From positions 1-37,462 of the forward strand of contig CANROX010000013.1 of NCBI GenBank assembly GCA_947632335.1: a stretch of DNA of 37,462 nt. The letters run 5' to 3'. A program made the translations under genes and the position numbers. Positions 28,571-37,394 of this stretch are shown one piece after another. This DNA is from an uncultured Clostridia bacterium (GTDB taxonomy: Bacteria > Bacillota > Clostridia > Oscillospirales > Acutalibacteraceae). The notes beneath the pieces are model-generated. The model was not told where the DNA came from. It saw only the letters and a list, made by a program, of their open reading frames with translations, and ran no database searches. Position 1 is the first letter of the stretch. Every line of letters starts with the position of its first letter.

Positions 28571-28596
28571 AAAAGAGGCAGGGTACTCCTGCCTCT
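28571..28596 (-). terminator. Terminator between fakA and recG
   Basis: A 9-bp stem (AGAGGCAGG, loop GTACT, CCTGCCTCT) is followed on the minus strand by TTTTTGT. It ends only about 22 bp before the recG start, so it may partly uncouple recG from fakA. I found no clear separate recG promoter. Confidence 0.7.
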
Positions 28597-28614
28597 CTAC
28601 TTGTTTTAAGTTTA

Positions 28615-30276
28615 TTAATACTCCACACCCACAATGTAGTAGTACACCGGCTGGTCACCTTTAATAAGGGATATATCGACACTTTCGCCGTACTTTTCGC
28701 TGAGAACATCATAAACTTCATTTGCCTCAGTTTCTGTCACTCCCTCACCGTAGATAACAGAAACAAATACAGCGTCCTTTTTAATAATATCCTTGCAGAG
28801 TTTAAGGAGAGCTTTCTGGGTATTCTTTTCACAAATACATAGCTTACCGTTTTTTAGACCGATAATCTCCCCTTCCTTAATTTTCTTTCCGCCAAATTCG
28901 CTGTCACGGGCGGCAAATGTAATCTGACCGGTAGTAACCTTTTTAGTACATTCGTTCATAACCTCTGCATTTTCTTCGGCACTGCGGTTTTCGTCATAAT
29001 TAATCATAGCAGTAATGCCCTGTGCAATGGTCTTTGTACCAATTACAATTACCTTTCTGTCCTGAACCATATCAACCGCCTGATTTGCAGCCATAATAAT
29101 ATTCTTATTGTTGGGAAGAACCATAACAGTCTTTGCAGGGGTAGCAAGTATAGCCTCAAGAATATCATCTGTTGATGGATTCATACTCTGACCGCCGGAA
29201 ACAACATGGTTACAGCCCATATCCTTAAATAGTTCAGTAAGTCCCTGGCCTGCGGCAACAGAAACAAATCCTATTTCCTCAATAGGTTCTTCAGGTGCAA
29301 GGGTTTCATTTTTAGTAACAGATGTTTTACTGCCGGCATTTTTGTGCTGTTCTTTCATATTTTCAATCTTTACAGTAAGAAGCTGACCGAACTTTAAGCC
29401 CTGCTGTAAAGCATTACCGGGATTGTCTGTGTGAACATGCACCTTAATAATTTCTTCATCATCAACCACTACCACACAGTCACCTATAGTCATAAGAAAT
29501 TCCTTTAATTCCTTGGGGTCAGTTGCAATTTCTGTATCTCTGCCCACTATAAACTCCGTACAATATGTGAAGTTAATAACCTCATCAAACTGGGCAGCTG
29601 CACTTTCAAATGTATCTGTAGTAGCATTCTCGGCAGTAATGGGCTGGGATTCTGTAGAGGGGATAATTTCCCCGCCTTCAATAACAGACAACATTCCCTG
29701 GAAAATAACCAAAAGTCCCTTACCGCCTGCGTCAACAACTCCTGCCTTTTTAAGAACAGGCAGAAATTTTGGTGTAAGCTCCAAAGCCTCCTCAGCGGCT
29801 CTTACAATTTCTTCCCACACTTTAATTGTACTGCCTGTTTCAGTAAGCTTTTCAAGGCCTGCCTCATAGGCCATTCTTACAACTGTAAGAATTGTTCCCT
29901 CTGTGGGTTTTGTAACAGCCTTGTATGCCTCCTCAACACCAATACCAAGTGCGTCAACAAGAACCTCGCCGTTAGCCTCCTCAACACCGGAAAATCCCTT
30001 TGCAATTCCCCTGAAAATAATTGAAAGAATAACGCCGGAGTTTCCCCTTGCTCCCCTAAGCATAGAAGAGGCGGTTTTTTTGGCGGCCTCCTCAAGGGTG
30101 GGATTTTTCATTTCCTTTAGCTCTGCAGCGGCTGCACTTATTGTCATAGACATATTTGTACCTGTATCACCGTCAGGTACAGGGAAGATGTTAAGGTCAT
30201 TGAGAGCCTGCTTCTGGGCACAAATATTGTTTGATGCAGAAATTACAGCGTCTCTGAAAATTTTACCGTTTATCAT
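28615..30276 (-). CDS. fakA: Fatty acid kinase subunit FakA (DhaL/DAK2 domain protein, YloV family)
   Basis: The ATP-binding subunit of fatty acid kinase, which phosphorylates FakB-bound fatty acids for phospholipid synthesis. The 553 residues have an N-terminal DhaL (DAK2) nucleotide domain with PDGDTGTNM (34-42) and RGARGNSGVILS, then a middle domain, and a C-terminal DegV-like domain (from about residue 320, SVAAGQGLTELF). Full length matches the YloV/FakA family. No FakB is present in the window. Its promoter overlaps the ymdB terminator. Confidence 0.93.
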   Translation of the reverse strand: MINGKIFRDAVISASNNICAQKQALNDLNIFPVPDGDTGTNMSMTISAAAAELKEMKNPTLEEAAKKTASSMLRGARGNSGVILSIIFRGIAKGFSGVEEANGEVLVDALGIGVEEAYKAVTKPTEGTILTVVRMAYEAGLEKLTETGSTIKVWEEIVRAAEEALELTPKFLPVLKKAGVVDAGGKGLLVIFQGMLSVIEGGEIIPSTESQPITAENATTDTFESAAAQFDEVINFTYCTEFIVGRDTEIATDPKELKEFLMTIGDCVVVVDDEEIIKVHVHTDNPGNALQQGLKFGQLLTVKIENMKEQHKNAGSKTSVTKNETLAPEEPIEEIGFVSVAAGQGLTELFKDMGCNHVVSGGQSMNPSTDDILEAILATPAKTVMVLPNNKNIIMAANQAVDMVQDRKVIVIGTKTIAQGITAMINYDENRSAEENAEVMNECTKKVTTGQITFAARDSEFGGKKIKEGEIIGLKNGKLCICEKNTQKALLKLCKDIIKKDAVFVSVIYGEGVTETEANEVYDVLSEKYGESVDISLIKGDQPVYYYIVGVEY

Positions 30277-30352
30277 TTCTTCACGTCCTATTCTAATGAA
30301 AAAATTTATATTTAAGTTTATCTTCTATCAATTCAAATTTTACACACTTTAT

Positions 30353-30381
30353 ATTATACCATAAAAACAGGGCTTGCACAA
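30353..30381 (-). promoter_or_regulatory. Promoter of fakA
   Basis: Minus-strand TTGTGC (30376-30381) and TATAAT (30353-30358) are 17 bp apart. The -35 lies inside the ymdB terminator hairpin, a compact arrangement. Confidence 0.55.
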
Positions 30382-30391
30382 TACAAGCCCT
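30362..30391 (-). terminator. Terminator of ymdB
   Basis: An 8-bp stem (AGGGCTTG, 7-nt loop, CAAGCCCT) lies about 120 bp downstream of ymdB. Its minus-strand tail is GTTTTT. Confidence 0.75.
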
Positions 30392-30510
30392 AAAAAATAT
30401 ACAAAAATTTTTCCCATTTTAATATTTTCCATTTTACGCAAAAGCATAAAATATGTCTATTAAAAAACATTTTGTTTGTTATAGACTATTAACTGTAAAA
30501 TAATCAAATA

Positions 30511-31293
30511 TTATCTGACTTCAATATTTTCTACCTGGGTACATAGTCCGGTTTTTTCATCAATGTCAAAAATCACACAGTCCAGCTTACATTCCCCTTT
30601 TGCATTGTCAAATCTCTGGGGCAGTTTATTTCTTAGTTTGTTAATAATAATTTCAGGTTTTACACCTAAAACAGAGTTGATTGTGCCTGTCATACCAACA
30701 TCGGTAATGTAGCCTGTTCCCTTTGGAAGCACCTCACAGTCAGCTGTCTGCACATGGGTATGTGTACCGAAAAGTGCAGAAATTTTACCGTCAAGATAAA
30801 AACCCATTGCCCTTTTCTCACCTGTAGCCTCTGCGTGGAAATCAAGAATTTTAATTCTGCTGTTTTTCACTTCCTGAATTTCCAGAATTTCGTCCATTTT
30901 TCTAAAAGGACAATCCAAAATATTATCCATAAATGAGTTTCCCATAATATTAATAACGGCAACGGAAAATCTGCCTATGTCGAAAATACAATAACCTCTG
31001 CCGGGGGTAGTTGAGTCGGGAAAATTTGCAGGCCGTATAATATGTGGTTTTTCGTCAAGGTAGGGGTAAAATTCCTTTCTGCGAAAGGTGTGATTGCCCA
31101 TAGTTATAACATCTACACCACTGTTAAAAATATATTCGGCAGATGAGGGGGTAACGCCGTTTCCGTCGCTGGAATTTTCTCCGTTGCATATTGTCATATC
31201 AATTCCTTTAAGTTTTTTTAGAGATGACAGCTTTTTCCGTAAAAATTCGCACCCTAAATTTCCAACCACATCGCCTATACATAATATTCTCAT
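30511..31293 (-). CDS. ymdB: YmdB-family metallophosphoesterase (2',3'-cyclic nucleotide phosphodiesterase)
   Basis: A dinuclear-metal phosphodiesterase; Bacillus YmdB hydrolyses 2',3'-cAMP and affects biofilm and global gene expression. The 260 residues show the family pattern: MRILCIGDVVGNLG at the N terminus, CNGENSSDGNG, TMGNHTFRRKE, FHAEATGEKRAMG, and FGTHTHVQTAD, which supply the Asp, Glu, Asn and His metal ligands. It has its own promoter and terminator and lies between yqfD and fakA. In many Firmicutes ymdB sits near recA or spoVS; that context is absent here. Confidence 0.92.
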   Translation of the reverse strand: MRILCIGDVVGNLGCEFLRKKLSSLKKLKGIDMTICNGENSSDGNGVTPSSAEYIFNSGVDVITMGNHTFRRKEFYPYLDEKPHIIRPANFPDSTTPGRGYCIFDIGRFSVAVINIMGNSFMDNILDCPFRKMDEILEIQEVKNSRIKILDFHAEATGEKRAMGFYLDGKISALFGTHTHVQTADCEVLPKGTGYITDVGMTGTINSVLGVKPEIIINKLRNKLPQRFDNAKGECKLDCVIFDIDEKTGLCTQVENIEVR

Positions 31294-31337
31294 AACAACA
31301 CCACCCTCGGAAATTATTTTAACATTTGTTCATTTTC

Positions 31338-31365
31338 ATTATACCACAAAATCTTTAATTTACAA
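31338..31365 (-). promoter_or_regulatory. Promoter of ymdB
   Basis: Minus-strand TTGTAA (31360-31365) and TATAAT (31338-31343) have a 16-bp spacer, about 45 bp before the start codon. Confidence 0.6.
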
Positions 31366-31391
31366 CATAAAAAGTGATTTTTTTTCACTTT
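31364..31391 (-). terminator. Terminator of the yqfC-yqfD operon
   Basis: AAAGTGA and TCACTTT (31371-31377 and 31385-31391) form a 7-bp stem 20 bp downstream of yqfD, followed on the minus strand by TTTTTATG. The stem is A/T-rich but well placed. Confidence 0.65.
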
Positions 31392-31409
31392 ATTACAAAG
31401 TACCCCTAC

Positions 31410-32582
31410 TTACTCACCTACCATTAAAGGAGATTTTGTGCAAATGTTTTCTCTTACGGTATATTTGATTTTCAGATAATAATTATTTTTATCTTCACTG
31501 TATTTGCAACCCCTATTCTCAATTTTCTTTTTCCTAAATTCAAAGGCCTCCGAAAGTCTTGCTATCTTTTGGAGAGCGTCCTTATTTTCTTTTAAATAAA
31601 TTTCCTTTTTCTCCATTTCCCTTACACACTCCCTTGTAACTGACACAGGAAGGTCAACATCATTTACATTTAAATTATCTGTTTTTACAACGGTTCGGTA
31701 GCTGTCAAAGGGAATGTAATTAAAATTAAGGGGCACACTGAACCATAAAAGATTTCCCCTTGCCCTTTCCTCTTCCCTGCCTGTTGGAATAACCATAGTT
31801 TTTTTCTTAGGCAGACTGTAGGTCTTATGATAAGTTGTTCTTCCGATTATTTTACCGCTGGCAGGAACAAAGCGGCTACCACCCTCTACGCCTGTTATTA
31901 TTCCGCTTATAAGCAGCTGTCCTTTAACAACGGCAGAACCCTTTTTTACAACTCCTGTACCGTTAGTTACATTGGTTTTTAAAATTAATGCGTCCTTTGA
32001 CGCCTTTATATTGCATATTTCCTTTTTATCAAGAATTTTGGGTGTTTTGTATCTCTCCTTAAGCTCTACCTCCGCCTTGCATCCCGTTATATTTACAGAA
32101 ATCCATCTTATGTCCGGTATTTCTTCAATAACTTTTCTTTCCAAAGCCTTGTTGTCTATAGATTTTATATATACCCCGCTATATAGTCCGTTGTCCCTAA
32201 GTACAGACAAAATCTTTGTTGTTTCCACCTGGTCATTTCCGCTTACAGTTGTTATCCATATAAACTTTGAAAACAAAACTATAAGGGCAATAAAAACAAC
32301 CGCTCCTATAATTAGTCCGGTTCTCGACCTGTACTTTTTTATAATGAACGGCACACCGCTTTTCTTTGTAATCCTGGTTTTTATTCCTGTTCCCCTTAGT
32401 ATATATCTTAGTCTTTTGTATTCCTTTCCGTTTAGGCTAAAGGAAAGACCCCCTTCGCAGGGAATAATATTCCAGTATGTAAAACCCTTTTTGTTAAGGA
32501 TATTAATAAGTCTTTCTGTAAACTTTCCCTTGGCAGTGCATGTAATACTGCCTCTTATAAATCTGATTATTTTTACCAGCAA
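31410..32582 (-). CDS. yqfD: Sporulation membrane protein YqfD
   Basis: A conserved endospore-formation protein, expressed in the mother cell (sigma-E) in Bacillus; its biochemical role is unknown. The 390 residues have a cytoplasmic N-terminal domain (1-85), one transmembrane helix (about 88-110) and a large outer domain with family features such as SGNDQVETTKI, EIPDIRWISVNITGC, and AVVKGQLLISGI. It lies 19 bp downstream of yqfC, the standard pairing. The usual next gene, phoH, is not present. Confidence 0.92.
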   Translation of the reverse strand: MLVKIIRFIRGSITCTAKGKFTERLINILNKKGFTYWNIIPCEGGLSFSLNGKEYKRLRYILRGTGIKTRITKKSGVPFIIKKYRSRTGLIIGAVVFIALIVLFSKFIWITTVSGNDQVETTKILSVLRDNGLYSGVYIKSIDNKALERKVIEEIPDIRWISVNITGCKAEVELKERYKTPKILDKKEICNIKASKDALILKTNVTNGTGVVKKGSAVVKGQLLISGIITGVEGGSRFVPASGKIIGRTTYHKTYSLPKKKTMVIPTGREEERARGNLLWFSVPLNFNYIPFDSYRTVVKTDNLNVNDVDLPVSVTRECVREMEKKEIYLKENKDALQKIARLSEAFEFRKKKIENRGCKYSEDKNNYYLKIKYTVRENICTKSPLMVGE

Positions 32583-32601
32583 ATTAACACCTACAAACTA
32601 A

Positions 32602-32853
32602 CTACATAATAAATTCTATACACAGTACAGTACCCTCAATTATGAGGGCGGAAGACGAAAGGTATTTAAGTTTAAGGCATCTTCCCTTTATAGACACAAC
32701 CATTGCCCTTGTATTCACCTTAATATTTTCCTTTTCATATTTCAGCACACCCGTACTTCCCTCTATGGTAAGTTCTCTGTTACCTGTCATTTCAATAACA
32801 GGCAGAGATGAGTTTAGGGATAGGGGAATAAGCCTGCTGTAATCCTTTTTCAT
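32602..32853 (-). CDS. yqfC: Sporulation protein YqfC (YabP/YqfC family)
   Basis: An 83-residue protein of the YabP/YqfC family, needed for or associated with endospore formation in Bacillus. The family core is visible in MTGNRELTIEGSTGVLKY and the following beta-rich segment (VNTRAMVVSIKGRCLKLKYL), ending in a hydrophobic IEGTVLCIEFIM. AGGAGG precedes the ATG. It is the first gene of yqfC-yqfD and is divergent from ylbJ, another sporulation gene. Confidence 0.9.
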   Translation of the reverse strand: MKKDYSRLIPLSLNSSLPVIEMTGNRELTIEGSTGVLKYEKENIKVNTRAMVVSIKGRCLKLKYLSSSALIIEGTVLCIEFIM

Positions 32854-32931
32854 AATTGGTCCTCCTTTTTACTTTCACTTATTTTTACGAAAGTAAAGTT
32901 ATATTTATGACAAAGTGCATATATATTAAAG

Positions 32932-33996
32932 GTGAATACTTTTAATAATTTCAGAAATTTAATACTTACCGCTGTATCACTTTTAGGAGTAGGAGTACTG
33001 CTCATCTTTACCGATGTATATAAACAAAGTGTAACAGATGGACTGACTGCCTGCTGTAGTGTGCTTGTACCCTCCCTTTTTCCTTTTTTCTTTTTATCAT
33101 CATTCATTGTTTACTCAGACTGCCTGTCTGTAGTGACAAGAAAAATGAAATTTATTGAAAAAGTAACGGGAATACCCGGGGAAGGCATTATTTCAATTCT
33201 TCTTTCTGTAATCGGGGGATTTCCTGTTGGAGGCAAAACAGTATCCGCCCTTTACTCCGAGGAAAAAATTTCTGCAGGGCAGGCGGAATACCTAAGTTAT
33301 ATTTGTGTGGGAGCAGGTCCGGGCTTTTTGGTAACATTTGTAGGAGAGGGAATTTACCACAACAAACCTGTAGGTATTCTCCTGCTGATAACAAGTATAT
33401 TAAGCGTTTTCACTATTCCATTTGTACTGAAACCTTTTTATAAGAAAAAACTTGAAAACACTGTATCAAAACCTCTGTTGCCAAATAAACAAATGCCTAT
33501 GGGACAGTGCATTGTTCTAAGCACGGAAAGTGCAGTAAAGTCAACCCTGTCTATGTGTGGTTTTGTGGTGGTGTTTGTTGTTGTAAATAACCTTATGTCA
33601 CTTCTTCCCTACTACAGCGGTTATATAGCTTCTATGCTGGAAATCACCAGCGGAATGGTAAATTTTGGAAGTGGTTTCAGTTATGAAACAACCGCCTTTT
33701 TAATTGGCTTTGGAGGTATTTGCGTTCACTTCCAGGTTTTTGGAATTATTAAAAACATCAAGACAAACAAAATTTATTTTGTTCTTATAAGAGCCTTTCA
33801 GGGTGTAATTTCTGCCCTATACATTCACATACTGCTGTATTTCTTTCCTGTTGCGGAAAATGTTTTCAGCAGTATAGAGGGCAAAATTAAGCCACAGCTT
33901 TCCACCACTCTTTGGGGCGGCGGTGCTCTTATTTTATTGTCAATTATTTTTCTATTATCGAATAATAAACAGGAGGATAATTTATGTGCGGAATAG
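32932..33996 (+). CDS. ylbJ: Sporulation integral membrane protein YlbJ
   Basis: A polytopic membrane protein of the YlbJ family, linked to cortex formation in Bacillus spores. The 354 residues have about eight to nine hydrophobic segments and the conserved GGFPVGGKTVSALY block (about 94-107), then the SYICVGAGPGFLVTFVG segment. GTG at 32932 is the only available start: a stop lies just upstream and there is no later ATG, GTG or TTG before the first helix. No Shine-Dalgarno sequence is visible before it. The end overlaps asnB by 13 nt. Divergent yqfC-yqfD supports a sporulation role. Confidence 0.88.
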   Translation: MNTFNNFRNLILTAVSLLGVGVLLIFTDVYKQSVTDGLTACCSVLVPSLFPFFFLSSFIVYSDCLSVVTRKMKFIEKVTGIPGEGIISILLSVIGGFPVGGKTVSALYSEEKISAGQAEYLSYICVGAGPGFLVTFVGEGIYHNKPVGILLLITSILSVFTIPFVLKPFYKKKLENTVSKPLLPNKQMPMGQCIVLSTESAVKSTLSMCGFVVVFVVVNNLMSLLPYYSGYIASMLEITSGMVNFGSGFSYETTAFLIGFGGICVHFQVFGIIKNIKTNKIYFVLIRAFQGVISALYIHILLYFFPVAENVFSSIEGKIKPQLSTTLWGGGALILLSIIFLLSNNKQEDNLCAE

Positions 33997-35822
33997 CAGG
34001 CTGGTTTGACAGAAATATTGATTTTTACAATGAAAAGGAGGTAATAAACCGAATATCACAAACTATGCAAAGGCGCGGCCCTGACGAAAACGGAGTTTAT
34101 CTGACCCAGGATATTGCCCTTATACACCGCAGGCTTGTAGTTATTGACAGAGAAAACGGCACGCAGCCAATGACAGTAATGCACAAGGATAAAAAGTATA
34201 CAATCATATATAACGGAGAGCTTTACAATACGGAAGAAATTAGAAGTCAGTTAACATCAAAGGGCTTTCGTTTCCGTGGCAGAAGTGATACAGAAGTAGT
34301 GCTGAAAGCCTATATACATTGGGGAAAAAAGTGTGCGGAAAAACTTAACGGTATCTTCGCCTTTGGAATATATGAAATGAAAACAAAGGAGCTGTTCCTC
34401 TGTAGGGACAGAATAGGCGTTAAGCCCCTGTTTTTCCACCAATATGAAAGCGGTATCATCTTTGCCTCAGAAATTAAGTCTATACTTGCTACAGGCATAG
34501 TTAAACCCGTTGTTGATAAACAGGGACTTTTTGAAATTTTCTTTATGGGGCCTGCCAGAACCCCCGGCGTAGGTGTATTTAAGGATATTCAGGAACTTCG
34601 CCCCGGAGAAAGAGCAACCTATAAAAACGGAAAATTACAAAGGGACTTCTACTTTAAATTAGAGGCAAAGGAACATACCGACTCTGTAGATGAAACCATT
34701 GAAAAAACAAGATTTCTGCTTACCGACGCAGTAAAACGACAGCTTGTTTCCGATGTGCCCCTTTGTTTTTTCCTTTCAGGAGGACTTGACAGCTCAATTA
34801 TTTGCAAGGTGGCGTCCATACATTCAAGAGAGAAAAACAGAGGAAGAATACACACCTTTTCCGTAGAATATGAGGACAACAGCAAGTACTTCCAGAAAAG
34901 TCTTTTCCAGCCAAACAGGGATGCTGAATATATTAAAATGATGATAAAGGATACCCACAGCCTTCATACAGAGGTCATACTTAATCATCAGGACTTGGCA
35001 GACGCCCTGTATGACTCAACCTTAGCCCGGGATTTGCCGGGTATGGCAGACATTGATTCTTCTCTACTGCTGTTTTGCAGGAAAATCAAGCAGGAATATA
35101 CGGTTGCCCTTTCAGGAGAATGTGCAGATGAACTGTTTGGCGGATATCCCTGGTACCACAACAAGAACATTCTTTTTGAACAGTGCTTCCCATGGTCAAA
35201 GGACCAGACAATAAGAAGGAAAATTCTAAAAAAGGGAATACTTGAGGGAGGCGAGGACTATGTCCATGAAAGATATTACGAAACCTGCAAGGCCACGGAT
35301 AAACTAAGGAGCGACACAAAAGTATCCGCAAGAATGAGGGAAATGTTCAGACTTAATTTTTACTACTTTATGCAGTGCCTGCTTGACCGAAAGGACAGAA
35401 TGAGTATGTATACCGGACTTGAAGTCCGGGTACCCTTCTGCGACTATAGACTTGTTGAATACGCCTACAATATGCCTTGGGAAATAAAGGCGTATAACGG
35501 CCGTGAAAAGGGCATCGTAAGAAAGGCATTCGAGGACATTCTTCCTGAAGAAATCTGCTGGAGAAAGAAAAGTCCTTATCCAAAAACTCATAACCCTGTT
35601 TATATGAAAATTGTCAGCGACAGGGTTAAGAAAATTCTTGACAAAAAGGACAGCGTACTTAATGAAATGCTGGACAGACAGGGAATTATGGACATTATGG
35701 CCCATCCGGACAAAATAGAAACACCCTGGTACGGTCAGCTAATGCGTGCCCCCCAGATTATGGCTTATATCATTGAGCTGGACCACTGGTTTACCCACTA
35801 CAATATTGAAATAGATATGTAA
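33984..35822 (+). CDS. asnB: Asparagine synthetase, glutamine-hydrolysing
   Basis: Makes asparagine from aspartate, glutamine and ATP. The 612 residues have an N-terminal class II glutaminase domain with catalytic Cys2 right after Met1 (MCGIAGWF), plus RGPDENG, and a C-terminal synthetase domain with the PP-loop SGGLDSS (about 257-263) and ALSGECADELFGGYPWY. The ATG has AGGAGG 7 nt upstream, inside the end of ylbJ, so the two genes are translationally linked although functionally unrelated. Confidence 0.95.
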   Translation: MCGIAGWFDRNIDFYNEKEVINRISQTMQRRGPDENGVYLTQDIALIHRRLVVIDRENGTQPMTVMHKDKKYTIIYNGELYNTEEIRSQLTSKGFRFRGRSDTEVVLKAYIHWGKKCAEKLNGIFAFGIYEMKTKELFLCRDRIGVKPLFFHQYESGIIFASEIKSILATGIVKPVVDKQGLFEIFFMGPARTPGVGVFKDIQELRPGERATYKNGKLQRDFYFKLEAKEHTDSVDETIEKTRFLLTDAVKRQLVSDVPLCFFLSGGLDSSIICKVASIHSREKNRGRIHTFSVEYEDNSKYFQKSLFQPNRDAEYIKMMIKDTHSLHTEVILNHQDLADALYDSTLARDLPGMADIDSSLLLFCRKIKQEYTVALSGECADELFGGYPWYHNKNILFEQCFPWSKDQTIRRKILKKGILEGGEDYVHERYYETCKATDKLRSDTKVSARMREMFRLNFYYFMQCLLDRKDRMSMYTGLEVRVPFCDYRLVEYAYNMPWEIKAYNGREKGIVRKAFEDILPEEICWRKKSPYPKTHNPVYMKIVSDRVKKILDKKDSVLNEMLDRQGIMDIMAHPDKIETPWYGQLMRAPQIMAYIIELDHWFTHYNIEIDM

Positions 35823-35834
35823 CCTTATATATGA

Positions 35835-35885
35835 AACAGGATAATTTTTCAGGAAAACACTGGATTAATTATCCTGTTCTTTTTG
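35835..35885 (+). terminator. Terminator of the ylbJ-asnB operon
   Basis: AACAGGATAATT (35835-35846) pairs with AATTATCCTGTT (35867-35878), a 12-bp stem with a 20-nt loop, followed by CTTTTTG. It lies 12 bp after asnB. Confidence 0.8.
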
Positions 35886-35914
35886 TTGAAATAAAAGTTC
35901 TCATATGTTATACT
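35886..35914 (+). promoter_or_regulatory. Promoter of the lipid-kinase / PAP2 operon
   Basis: TTGAAA (35886-35891) and TATACT (35909-35914) have a 17-bp spacer, 25 bp before the start codon. It begins right behind the asnB terminator. Confidence 0.7.
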
Positions 35915-35939
35915 CTACAGTATGAAAGAGGTTATTGGA

Positions 35940-36839
35940 ATGAGGAAAATATTATTTATATATAATCCTGTTTCCGGAAAAGGAATGATAGGTTCAAAGC
36001 TTTCCCATATTGTAGAAACCCTTAGCAAAAGGGGAATTGTTACAGTAATGCCTACAAAGGCAAAGGGAGATGCCACTAAATTTGTTAAAAGGTATATTGA
36101 CGACTATGATATTTTGGTATGCTCAGGCGGCGACGGCACTCTCAACGAAGTGACCACAGGATATATGTGTGTAGAAAAGGAAAGAAGAAAACCCTGCGGA
36201 TATATTCCTGCCGGTACAACTAACGACTTTGCTACATCAATGGGCATTTCAAAAAGCATTGAAGAATGTACACAGCAACTGCTCGACAGTACAATTTTTC
36301 CATATGACATTGGCAGTTTCAACCATAGATACTTTAATTATATCGCAGGCTTTGGGGCATTTACAGAGGTGTCCTACACAACTTCCCAAAACTTTAAAAA
36401 TGTCTTTGGCAAAATGGCATACATTTTGGAGGGCATTAAACATCTTCCGAAAATCAAGGGTATAGAGGTGGAGATTCAAACTCAGGACAATCTTTATCAG
36501 GACAGCTATATTTTTGGAATGATATGCAATACCTTTTCTGTTGGGGGAATAATAAAAATGGAAGAGGAAAATGTATCACTTGACGATGGAAAGTTTGAGG
36601 CCGTTTTTGTAAAAACCCCTAAAAATCCTATTGAAATGCAGGAAACTCTTAACGATGTTATTTTGAAAAAGACCAACAGCAAACATCTTTTGTATCTGCG
36701 CAGCAGTCATTTTAATATTAAATGCCATAAAAAGATACAGTGGACTTTAGACGGAGAATATGGCGGAGATTTTAAGGAAGTCGAAATAACGAATCATAAG
36801 AGGGCAATAAACTTTTTAAAGCCAAAGAAAAATGGGTGA
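35940..36839 (+). CDS. Diacylglycerol kinase-like lipid kinase (YegS/DgkB family)
   Basis: A soluble DAGK-catalytic-domain lipid kinase, probably turning diacylglycerol into phosphatidic acid in lipid recycling. The start at 35940 (299 residues) has AGAGG 8 nt upstream and gives the typical opening MRKILFIYNPVSGKG; an in-frame ATG at 35922 adds six unlikely residues. The nucleotide motif SGGDGTLNEV (about 62-71) and PAGTTNDFATSMG follow. Its stop overlaps the start of a PAP2 phosphatase, a partner that can act on phosphatidic acid or related lipid phosphates. Confidence 0.9.
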   Translation: MRKILFIYNPVSGKGMIGSKLSHIVETLSKRGIVTVMPTKAKGDATKFVKRYIDDYDILVCSGGDGTLNEVTTGYMCVEKERRKPCGYIPAGTTNDFATSMGISKSIEECTQQLLDSTIFPYDIGSFNHRYFNYIAGFGAFTEVSYTTSQNFKNVFGKMAYILEGIKHLPKIKGIEVEIQTQDNLYQDSYIFGMICNTFSVGGIIKMEEENVSLDDGKFEAVFVKTPKNPIEMQETLNDVILKKTNSKHLLYLRSSHFNIKCHKKIQWTLDGEYGGDFKEVEITNHKRAINFLKPKKNG

Positions 36840-37339
36840 TTAAAATAAAACCGGAACTATACAACAAAATCAAAAAAAATATTATAAGTAATCGTAAACT
36901 ATTTAAAATTATTACTCTGATGTATAATCTTCTTCCCCTTATAATATTTATAGCTTACCCGTTACTTATTATTTATCTGCTGTTTACTTGGAATATGGGA
37001 TATATAAGGGTAATTGTAGTTCCGGCAGGAACATTTATAGCGGTTACCATAATCAGAATTATTGTAAACCGCCCCCGTCCATATGAAAAGACAGGGATTA
37101 CTCCCCTTTTTAAAAAAAATACGAAAGGGAAAAGTTTTCCTTCTCGTCATGTTGCAAGCGCTTTTGCAATAGCCTTTGCTTTCCTGTATATAAATACATT
37201 TCTGGGAATACTTTTTCTTGCATTAGCATTTCTCATCTCCATTCTCAGACCTATAGCAGGCGTACACTATGTGTCCGATGTAATTTCCGGTTTTTTAATC
37301 AGCGCCCTTTTCGGAATACTCTTCTTTTTCATTTTGTAA
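36836..37339 (+). CDS. PAP2-family membrane phosphatase
   Basis: A type 2 phosphatidic acid phosphatase-family enzyme, possibly acting on phosphatidic acid, phosphatidylglycerophosphate or undecaprenyl pyrophosphate. The 167 residues have about five hydrophobic helices and the three PAP2 motifs: an arginine-rich RIIVNRPRP block, FPSRH (PSxH, with Arg in place of the usual Gly) and RPIAGVHYVSD (R...H...D). The start is GTG at 36836, overlapping the lipid-kinase TGA by 3 nt (GTGA); there is no Shine-Dalgarno, so translation is probably coupled. The pairing suggests phosphatidate cycling. Confidence 0.88.
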   Translation: MIKIKPELYNKIKKNIISNRKLFKIITLMYNLLPLIIFIAYPLLIIYLLFTWNMGYIRVIVVPAGTFIAVTIIRIIVNRPRPYEKTGITPLFKKNTKGKSFPSRHVASAFAIAFAFLYINTFLGILFLALAFLISILRPIAGVHYVSDVISGFLISALFGILFFFIL

Positions 37340-37364
37340 ATTACATATTAAATTACATATTGTT

Positions 37365-37394
37365 AATGCACAGTTTTTTCTGTGCATTTTTTAT
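37365..37394 (+). terminator. Terminator after the PAP2 gene
   Basis: AATGCACAG (37365-37373), a T6 loop and CTGTGCATT (37380-37388) form a 9-bp stem followed by a T run. The rest of the window (37395-37462) is A/T-rich and shows nothing else. Confidence 0.85.

Noticed and set aside
32898..32928. Sigma-E-like promoter (ATATT ... CATATATAT) before ylbJ
   Set aside because: Its predicted start would fall on the GTG start codon and the spacing is slightly short, so I do not list it as a feature.
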